Position numbers and translations under genes: made by a program. From JADLGJ01 sp031423615 (GTDB lineage: Bacteria; Omnitrophota; Gorgyraeia; Zapsychrales; JANLHA01), in contig JANPFV010000116.1 in NCBI GenBank assembly GCA_031423615.1, forward strand, positions 1 to 14,230: DNA of 14,230 nucleotides. The letters run 5' to 3'. Shown one piece after another: positions 5,336 to 11,800 of this stretch (positions are counted from its first letter, which is position 1; the number at the start of each line of letters is the position of its first letter). The notes under the pieces are model-generated. The model was not told where the DNA came from, made no database searches, and worked only from the letters and a program-made list of their open reading frames with translations.

Positions 5336-6504
5336 ACGACGAGAATATCAAATTATTGCTTTCACAAGCCGTCGATGGAGAAATTTTGTCCGATCACGAC
5401 AATGCCGCAATCCAATCGGCGCTGAAGAATTCCGCAGAATTGCGGGCATATGAGGCCCAACTGTTGCGTCTTAAACAGGCTTTGGATTTATGGCCGAAAA
5501 TCGAGAGCTCGGCGGACTGGGAAAATAAAATGGATAAATCAATGGCACGTTTAGGAATCAAGGAGGAGAAAAAAATGAGTCGATTTAAATTACCAGAAGT
5601 TAGCCGCATGGCCGTTTTGTTAGTCATTTTTGTGATCGTCGGGGGAATATTGCTGCAACAATATGCTCAGAGGGGAATTCAAGGTCGTCTACGCGATGCC
5701 GCAAAGTATATGTCAGGGCAAACGGCTGAGCTAGGCACCACAACTCAATACGAGCCTTATTATCAGTCCTCCAATTACAACATCATGGGCACTCAACCTC
5801 AAGTTATAAGTCCTTCAAAAAGTATCGCCACCGAAATCGCCGACCGCAAAATAATCCGTACGGTGGATTTAAAAATTCTGGTCAAAAATTATCTGGCGGC
5901 CCAACAGGCCATAACCAATACGGTAAAGAAATTCGACGGGCTGGTTTTAAACTCGCAAGTCAATAAATATGACAATGGTTCCAACGGCAATATTATTTTT
6001 CAGGTTTTGCCAACGAATTTGGATATGGCCTTGATGGAAATTAAAAGTTTTGGGGAAGTGCAAAGCGAAACGAGCAAAGCCGACGATGTGACCGGCCAAT
6101 ACGTTGATACCGAAGCCCGTTTGGGAAATATGCGCACCATTCGCGATCGGTTGAGTGTATTGGCCGCAGAAAAACCGGGCAAAGTCAGCGATCTTTTGGA
6201 AGTCGAGCGCGAACTGAGCCGCGTGACGGGTGAGATTGAAGCCATGGAAGCGCGGCTGAAATATCTTTCCCAAGTCTCGGCCATGGCAACGGTCACGGTC
6301 AGCTTTTATGAAAAGGCCATTGTGCCGGTTGCCAAGGGTTTTTCCGTCATCGATAGTTTTCGCGGCACCTTGCGGACCGCTCTCGAAGCGGCTCTCAATA
6401 CGTTTAATGCAATCATTATCGTCATTGGTTTCCTTTTGCCCGTTGTGTTCTGGTCATTGCTTTTCTGGGGCGGATATTGGGTTTGGAAAAAGTTGCGAAA
6501 ATGA
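5332..6504 (+). CDS. Probable anti-sigma factor fused to a DUF4349 domain
   Basis: This is 390 aa from the ATG at 5332, which overlaps the sigma stop as ATGA and has AAGGT upstream. An in-frame start at 5242 lies deep inside the sigma gene and is rejected. Residues 1-80 form a cytoplasmic helical segment typical of anti-sigma proteins (LLSQAVDGEILSDHDN...LKNSAELRAYEAQL) but lack the HxxxCxxC zinc motif. A transmembrane helix is at about 92-110. Residues 170-330 match the exported DUF4349 fold (IIRTVDLKILVKNY, DDVTGQYVDTEARLGN, and a coiled coil VERELSRVTGEIEAMEARL at 291-309). A second membrane helix near 357-385 ends in a basic tail. It probably holds the sigma factor at the membrane until a periplasmic signal arrives. 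Confidence 0.82.
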   Translation: MNDENIKLLLSQAVDGEILSDHDNAAIQSALKNSAELRAYEAQLLRLKQALDLWPKIESSADWENKMDKSMARLGIKEEKKMSRFKLPEVSRMAVLLVIFVIVGGILLQQYAQRGIQGRLRDAAKYMSGQTAELGTTTQYEPYYQSSNYNIMGTQPQVISPSKSIATEIADRKIIRTVDLKILVKNYLAAQQAITNTVKKFDGLVLNSQVNKYDNGSNGNIIFQVLPTNLDMALMEIKSFGEVQSETSKADDVTGQYVDTEARLGNMRTIRDRLSVLAAEKPGKVSDLLEVERELSRVTGEIEAMEARLKYLSQVSAMATVTVSFYEKAIVPVAKGFSVIDSFRGTLRTALEAALNTFNAIIIVIGFLLPVVFWSLLFWGGYWVWKKLRK

Positions 6505-6517
6505 AAATCCGGTAAAT

Positions 6518-6557
6518 CCGAGACACATTGAGTTTTTTTAAAATCAAAGTGTCCCGG
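6518..6557. repeat. Hairpin repeat copy 1 (GAGACAC...GTGTCCC)
   Basis: Imperfect inverted arms CCGAGACACATTGA and TCAAAGTGTCCCGG (12 of 14 pairs) enclose a T/A-rich loop. The sequence recurs nearly unchanged at 7499-7541. It starts 13 bases after the DUF4349 gene and could also act as its terminator. Confidence 0.65.
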
Positions 6558-6584
6558 ATTTTCTTCGATTGCGTGTCCCTTTCT

Positions 6585-6647
6585 GCGTTTATTAAATTAC
6601 AGGAATTGATGATGACACATGGGGATTTAGCACGTAAAATCGAATAG
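6585..6647 (+). pseudogene. Remnant resembling the C-terminus of an ORF6N-domain protein
   Basis: Translating this stretch gives 20 residues ending in TAG, AFIKLQELMMTHGDLARKIE. From memory this closely resembles the conserved C-terminal region of ORF6N/KilA-N-type proteins (RAFVKLRE...H.ELARKLEELE). The remainder of such a gene is absent, and the frame stops at 6645-6647, directly before the next gene. It lies next to hairpin repeat copy 1. It is either a fossil of a lost gene or a chance match; a database search would decide. Confidence 0.35.
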
Positions 6648-6648
6648 T

Positions 6649-7512
6649 ATGAAAATCAAAGTACGAGTCATATTTTTTGCGGGTCTGATGGTCCTTGTGT
6701 GTCTGGTTTTCAGCCACGCTCAATATATCCGGCAAATAAAACCAGAATGCCTGTCCTGCCAGAGCGATGATGACTGTACCGCGGGTGTTTTATGTTGTGA
6801 ATGCTGGGGGCCGATCAACAAAGCTCATATCGATGAGCTTGTCCATATCCGTAAAGAATGCACTGGGAGTTGCGACAAATCCTGCCGGCCGCAAAATCAG
6901 CCGGCCAGCGTTTGCGTGAAGAACCAGTGCGAATTAAACTACACGCTGCCCGCCAAAGACGTTTCGATGGAGCAGTGGGAAAAGGAACACCGCATCGTCG
7001 TACCCGCCGAACTCCCGCCGGTGAAAGGTTATAAATTAGAGGTCGTGGGTTTTGGGGATATGTATGGGGAAGGCCTGGCCATCGACCGCTTTCCCATTCA
7101 AATCACTCAAGGTTTTTCTGCAGTCGCGTCGGCAGGCGATCTTAGCTTGAATTCTTCCTTAGCCATGGGCTTGTTTACAAAATATCCATATCCCGACCTT
7201 AAGTTTGACCTCGCCGCGTCGTCACCGATGATCCAACTCTGCGGATTTACTCCCCAATATCAGTGTCAAATGAACAGCATCAAAGGGACATCAACGGCCC
7301 AAAATATGCCGTTTCGCATTGTGCGGTCTTCCGCGATTATAGAAGCGGAAAAAATTCTTCTTTCCCTGGCCAGGAATGAAATCAGTAAAGAAAAAGCCGT
7401 CTTCGGCTTAAACAAATTGAATTTAGCGGAATTGGTCAAATACACTGACATCGTCGGCAAACCATTTATCGCAGCGGTCAAGCCGGTTTATAAAATAAGT
7501 GGGACACATTAA
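6649..7512 (+). CDS. Exported cysteine-rich protein of unknown function
   Basis: This 287-aa protein has an N-terminal signal peptide (hydrophobic 8-22, probable cleavage after SHA). Eleven cysteines follow between 34 and 94 (C34, C37, C43, C49, C50, C52, C71, C75, C79, C89, C94) in an arrangement like secreted eight-cysteine modules (DDC...CEC, INKAH, CVKNQCEL), so several disulfides are likely. The rest (100-287) is a mixed domain with two more cysteines (CGFTPQYQC) that I do not recognise. No clear ribosome site precedes the ATG. The last codons, GTH and the TAA stop, lie inside hairpin repeat copy 2, so the original C-terminus may have been altered by the repeat. Confidence 0.72.
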   Translation: MKIKVRVIFFAGLMVLVCLVFSHAQYIRQIKPECLSCQSDDDCTAGVLCCECWGPINKAHIDELVHIRKECTGSCDKSCRPQNQPASVCVKNQCELNYTLPAKDVSMEQWEKEHRIVVPAELPPVKGYKLEVVGFGDMYGEGLAIDRFPIQITQGFSAVASAGDLSLNSSLAMGLFTKYPYPDLKFDLAASSPMIQLCGFTPQYQCQMNSIKGTSTAQNMPFRIVRSSAIIEAEKILLSLARNEISKEKAVFGLNKLNLAELVKYTDIVGKPFIAAVKPVYKISGTH

Positions 7513-7541
7513 GTTTTTTAAAAGTCAATGTCCCGGATTTT
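7499..7541. repeat. Hairpin repeat copy 2 (GGGACAC...TGTCCC)
   Basis: This is a second, slightly diverged copy of 6518-6557, in the same orientation. The core GACACATT.AGTTTTTT...TGTCCCGGATTTT is shared. It supplies the stop codon of the cysteine-rich gene, and its T-rich end may act as a terminator. Confidence 0.65.
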
Positions 7542-7582
7542 TTTAAATAAAAATGTCAACACAACGCAGGGAGACTGGTCAT

Positions 7583-8851
7583 ATGAATAAACGTCATTTG
7601 AAGTTTAACTATTTTAATATGGTTTTTATCATCCTGTTTCTTACCGGATGCTGTTTACCTGCATCAGCGGCGATCGTAAAAACCCATAAAACGTCCCAAG
7701 GCTGGGAGCTTTTAGTCGATGGAAAACCTTTTTTTATTCAGGGAATGTGTTATTTTCCGGATACAATCGGCGAAAGCCCCCACAATAATACCCGGCGCAA
7801 TTGGGAAATGGTCGATGACGATCACGACGGCCGCAATGATTTTGCTTACCAGACCTGGGTAGACGCCAACTTTAACAATATTCGCGATGCCGACGAAAAG
7901 GACATTGGCGATTTTCAACTGATGCGGGATATGGGAGTCAATACCATTCGCGTTTACCATCATGTCTCGGATGATCCTGCCTTAATGGCCCTCAACACGT
8001 CCTCCAGCAAGACGTCCAATTATCCCGCCGTAGCGGAGAAAAAAATTTTAAGAGAACTGTATTCTAAATTTGGGATCATGGTCGCGATGGGAGATTTTTT
8101 GGGCGCCTATACAGTCGGCACCGGCGCTTTATGGAATGTAGGGACCGATTACACTAACCCTGTGCAACGGGCCAATATGCTCAAATCCGTCGAGGATATG
8201 GTCAGCGAACATAAGGACGAACCCTATGTTCTGATGTGGATTTTGGGAAATGAAAATAATCTGCCTTTTCCTCATACCCAAGCCAGCAGGCAACCCGAAG
8301 CCTATGCGCGATTTGTCAACGAAGCCGCGGCCTTGATTAAAAAAATTGATAAGCATCATCATCCCGTCGCAATTAGTAACGGCGGCTCAGAACTGATAAA
8401 GTCTTACGCCCAGTATGCGCCGCAAGTTGATATTTTTGGACTCAATTTATATGCCTACAACGGGTTTAATGAAATGTGGAACAAAACAGCCCGGGACTGG
8501 GACCGGCCAGTCATGCTCACTGAATTTGGGACCGGTCATCCGCTTGTTATTGACGGGCAATTGTATGAAGATTCTCAAGCCAAGGTTCATAAGCGGAGTT
8601 GGGAAGATATTTCCAATCATCGCAAGGGGCAGAAAACGCCGGGCAATGCCATCGGCGGATTTGTTTTTGCTTGGGTAGATAACTGGTGGGAGGACGGCAA
8701 TTCCTGGCACCAAAATATTAATCCCGATAAATCAGAATGGAACCACGAATATAATGGCATGGCCTCTGTTGGTAATGGTTCATCCGGCTCCTTAATGCGG
8801 CAATTACGAAAAGTGTACAAGATGTATCAGCAAGAGTGGACAAAGGATTAG
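7583..8851 (+). CDS. Clan GH-A glycoside hydrolase, probable lipoprotein
   Basis: This 422-aa TIM-barrel enzyme probably cleaves beta-linked sugars by the retaining mechanism. The acid/base is likely E224 in LGNENN and the nucleophile E314 in MLTEFG, separated by GLNLYAYNGF. Overall it is closest to the catalytic domain of GH2 enzymes, with some likeness to GH5 and GH72. The N-terminus has a signal peptide with a lipobox (LTGC, C23), so surface or periplasmic anchoring is likely. Residues 78-105 contain two calcium-loop-like motifs (DDDHDG and DANFNNIRDADE) inserted before the strand carrying MGVNTIRVYHH. The ATG at 7583 has AGGGAGA upstream; an earlier in-frame ATG at 7553 lacks a site and would bury the signal peptide. 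The substrate is unknown. Confidence 0.8.
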   Translation: MNKRHLKFNYFNMVFIILFLTGCCLPASAAIVKTHKTSQGWELLVDGKPFFIQGMCYFPDTIGESPHNNTRRNWEMVDDDHDGRNDFAYQTWVDANFNNIRDADEKDIGDFQLMRDMGVNTIRVYHHVSDDPALMALNTSSSKTSNYPAVAEKKILRELYSKFGIMVAMGDFLGAYTVGTGALWNVGTDYTNPVQRANMLKSVEDMVSEHKDEPYVLMWILGNENNLPFPHTQASRQPEAYARFVNEAAALIKKIDKHHHPVAISNGGSELIKSYAQYAPQVDIFGLNLYAYNGFNEMWNKTARDWDRPVMLTEFGTGHPLVIDGQLYEDSQAKVHKRSWEDISNHRKGQKTPGNAIGGFVFAWVDNWWEDGNSWHQNINPDKSEWNHEYNGMASVGNGSSGSLMRQLRKVYKMYQQEWTKD

Positions 8852-9034
8852 GCAAGAAATAAATCCCTCTTTCCCGGGGATGATTTGCGGACATTAAATT
8901 TATTTAAACTAAAAAGGGAAGGGCTAACATATGGTGATCCAACGTGCCGGGACGTTTCTCAACAATTATTTTAAAATGATCACCCTGGATTAGCGATTTT
9001 CCTAGAATCATCATCGGAATAGTAAATCCTATCC

Positions 9035-9835
9035 ATGAAAATATTTCTTCCATTCCTATCCACGATATTTTTAATAATACCCCTGATCTTTTGCTTTTGG
9101 CAAAACGAAACTTTCGCTAGTTTACCTTCATCGAATGTCGATGTTCAAGGAGATTGGCAGGCGGCTTTTCTGCTCGACCCAAAACAATCGAATATTTCGC
9201 AAGTTGAGTCAGTCAGATTCAACTTCCAACCCAATGGTACAGTTTTTTATGAAATCACGGTCTATCGCTATGACGACATAACGTATTCAACATCGGAGGG
9301 AACGACAACAGAGACGGGCCATTCCATTGTAAAACCAGGGCGAACGGGAATTTATAAAGTACGCGGAAACCAAATTGAAGTCAAATTCAAGTTTGTAGCC
9401 AATGACACTTTTTGTTTAGGTCCATTTATGGTGAAAGGCAAGAAAATATTTAGCAATGAACCGGCGCGGTTAATTTTAGAAGTTAAGCGCGCCGATGAGC
9501 ATTTGATCATTTATGGGCATGATCGGATTCCCAACATCACCCTGGCTAAGGGCGGTTCGCCGTATCAAAACAAAAGCCGTTTTACCAATCCTATTGACTT
9601 GGATAACATCAATGCTAAAAAAGAAAAGAGAAAAACAGCGCAGGAAGAAAATGAATATTTTGCTGTGGCGCAATCACCCCAGACAGAAATTAATACGATC
9701 CCCCCCATCGCCCTAGCCTTTTGCCCGCTCAAACTAAAAAAAACAAGGACGGCCAGGACATTGAAAAAGCTTTTTACGACAACGGTAAACTGGGTTTTGA
9801 AGTGCCGGTCAAAGATCACAAACGCCACGGCTTAA
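9035..9835 (+). pseudogene. Exported beta-rich protein, 5' part of a frameshifted gene
   Basis: The first ~223 codons look genuine: a signal peptide (hydrophobic 4-22), then a beta-rich domain at about 36-175 resembling lipocalin-like modules (VQGDWQAAFLLD, VESVRFNFQPNGTVFYEI, GRTGIYKVRGNQIEVKF, and ARLILEVKRADEHLIIYG), followed by a charged linker. From about 9707 or 9743 onward the frame becomes low-quality (FCPLKLKK and a basic tail), while the overlapping frame at 9721 carries a good MORN-like domain. The two were probably one gene of about 370 codons, now out of phase by -1 near C7 (9700-9706) or A8 (9736-9743). Decay, programmed frameshifting and a sequencing error are all possible. Confidence 0.62.
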
Positions 9836-10143
9836 TGAAAGGCTATACCCCGGAGGGCGACTTGTCCTATCAGCAACCCTATATGAATGGGTTACCAGAC
9901 GGAGCCGGTCAATGGTTTAATCCGCCGACAGGAAAATTAATGGAAGAGCATATCTTTAGCGCCGGGCAGTTAGAGGCGGTGAAAGTTTTTTCCGAAGCGG
10001 GGACGATGGAAGAAGAATTTTCTTTTTCTTCCGGCATAAATAAAAAATTCACCAAATTTGGCCAGCTGGAATCAGAAACACCTATGGATCCTCAGACATT
10101 TGATATATTAAGGGACGTTGTCATCGGCCAATTTCCAAAATAA
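9721..10143 (+). pseudogene. MORN-like repeat domain, 3' part of the same frameshifted gene
   Basis: In this frame the sequence reads EKAFYDNGKLGFE, HGLMKGYTPEGDLSYQ, then YMNGLPDGAGQWFNPPTGKL and FSAGQLEAV: four units of the MORN_2 type (variant YxNGxxxG repeats), which form beta-sheet scaffolds in secreted or peripheral proteins. The only start upstream of the domain is a TTG at 9721 with no ribosome site, and the frame is open back to 9694. This argues that it is normally reached by a shift from the gene starting at 9035 rather than translated alone. It ends 44 bases before the glycosyltransferase-like gene. Confidence 0.62.
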
Positions 10144-10187
10144 TTAAGCAATGACCATTATTAATCCAACACGATGGGCAAGTTTTT

Positions 10188-11642
10188 ATGGTTCGCCGTC
10201 GCAAACAATCCATGCCTAAACTCACTGCGCTATCCAAAACTGTCCCGCCATCTTTTTTCAATCCGGCGTCTTGTATACTCCAGATGATCATCGCCCTGGT
10301 TATTCTGTACTGGGCGTACATTGCTTACATGACTCAACCCATTCTCATGTATGACGCGCAAAGTTTTGTCGATTTAGGGATCCGGATTCATGATAACGGA
10401 TGGAAAGAATATTTTATTTCTGGTCCTAATCGTGAACCATTTTATCCTTTCCTCATTGCTCTTAGCATGACCATCGCAGGCAAGGGTGGTTATCTGGGGG
10501 TTTTAAAAGTTTTTCAGTTGATCTTGCTCTTGGTTTCGGGAAGTTTATTCTTAACTATTCTCAAGCAAGGAAAATTATCGATGGGGCTGATGATAAGTGC
10601 AGTCATTTACATGGGGATTTCTCCGGCTATTGTGAATTCCGCTTTTAGCCTGTTTTCGGAAGGAGTTACGTATTCCTTTATTTTGGGATTAATTCTTTTT
10701 GGTTCGAGCGCGTGGAGAAAAATGCAAGTTGATAAGAACGCCGCGATGATAATCCGCGGGGCGGCTTTTGGTGGGTGCTGTATCGGGATCACCATGATCA
10801 AAGGAATTTATGAAATGATTTTTCCCATTCTCATAATCCCTTTTGTCCTCAGGGCCATTCTGAACCCAAAGGTAAGGAACAACACCTTGATTTTTATTAT
10901 TACGACATTGCTGGTTTTTGGATCATGCTTGAGTGGATACAAAGCATTGAATAAGAAATATAACGGCCTTTTTGTATTGACTGACCGGGCCAGCTGGGCC
11001 TTTTATGGTTCCGCTGCCCGTCGGGTTATGCCCATGGATGCTCATGCCTTTGGAGCAGCAGTCGCCTCGGCCCTTTTGACAGAAGAAGGCTGCAAGCGTA
11101 TTTTTTCTACCGTGGATTGTGAAGCCTGGAATGTGAGAAAAGCAGAGTATTTGGGCGCGCAGAAGAATTATGAAATCATAGCCCATTATCCACCCAAAGA
11201 ACAAAATCATCAATTTAGAGTTGCTGCGTTTACTAGGATTCATGAAAACCCCCTGCAATATTTATTGCTGACAGGATTAGAATGGATACATATGTTCTAT
11301 TGGGAAACCACTCAGATTGGTTTTGTCGCTTATCCGGATTGGTTGGAAAGAATTTTCAATCAAGGATGGGGCCCGTCGATACTACGCTTTACTGTGGGCA
11401 CACTGTCTTTGTTTTCTATCGTTTTTTCCCTTTTATTTCTTTTGAAAAACCACCGTTATTTAATGGACCCCGTAAGACATGATCACCCCAGTGCGGTGTT
11501 GCTGTTTTTCCTCGGGGGTATTGCCATATGTCATGTGTCATTGTATTCGCTGTTTGCCATTGTACCGCGTCATGCGGTTCCTATCGGGCCGGTGTTTATT
11601 CTTTTAATCATTCTTACTGTGCCGACAATACGAAAAACATGA
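10188..11642 (+). CDS. Polytopic membrane protein, GT-C (GT39/PMT-like) glycosyltransferase
   Basis: This 484-aa protein has about ten transmembrane helices. The first external loop carries YDAQSFVDLG (D56) and then PNREPFYPFLIAL (R82, E83, P84). This acidic residue plus RxPxYP layout is typical of lipid-phosphate-sugar-dependent GT-C enzymes such as the PMT_2 and ArnT-like families. Helices alternate with basic cytoplasmic loops. A large external loop follows at about 255-355 (YNGLFVLTDRASWAFYGSAARR and a cysteine pair in EEGCKRIFSTVDCEAW). The donor and acceptor cannot be told; glycosylation of exported proteins or polysaccharide is the general expectation. The ATG at 10188 has only a weak ribosome site. 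Confidence 0.65.
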   Translation: MVRRRKQSMPKLTALSKTVPPSFFNPASCILQMIIALVILYWAYIAYMTQPILMYDAQSFVDLGIRIHDNGWKEYFISGPNREPFYPFLIALSMTIAGKGGYLGVLKVFQLILLLVSGSLFLTILKQGKLSMGLMISAVIYMGISPAIVNSAFSLFSEGVTYSFILGLILFGSSAWRKMQVDKNAAMIIRGAAFGGCCIGITMIKGIYEMIFPILIIPFVLRAILNPKVRNNTLIFIITTLLVFGSCLSGYKALNKKYNGLFVLTDRASWAFYGSAARRVMPMDAHAFGAAVASALLTEEGCKRIFSTVDCEAWNVRKAEYLGAQKNYEIIAHYPPKEQNHQFRVAAFTRIHENPLQYLLLTGLEWIHMFYWETTQIGFVAYPDWLERIFNQGWGPSILRFTVGTLSLFSIVFSLLFLLKNHRYLMDPVRHDHPSAVLLFFLGGIAICHVSLYSLFAIVPRHAVPIGPVFILLIILTVPTIRKT

Positions 11643-11694
11643 AAAACCAGGAAATACTAAAATTTGCGAAGATATAACAAAAAACATCGCTGTC

Positions 11695-11745
11695 TCGCGG
11701 TTTTGCCTCGCCAAATTTGTTTTCGCGGTTTTAGGATGTTATCCT
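11695..11745. promoter_or_regulatory. Repeat-containing leader upstream of the dockerin-like gene
   Basis: TCGCGGTTTT occurs at 11695-11704 and again at 11723-11732, a 28-base period. It is directly followed by the palindrome AGGAT-GTT-ATCCT (11733-11745), and ATCCTTA repeats again at 11753. This 158-base intergenic stretch probably holds the promoter and an operator; no clear -35/-10 pair was picked. Confidence 0.3.
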
Positions 11746-11800
11746 TATATATATCCTTAAAAAATCTCAACTCGTGTGCTAAAAATAATGGAGGTGGGAC

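Noticed and set aside
8931..8993. 20-codon frame (MVIQRAGTF...) with a GGAAGGG ribosome-like site
   Set aside because: It is too short to support without conservation; the surrounding 8852-9034 stretch shows only short inverted repeats (GGTGATC/GATCACC) and no clear terminator.
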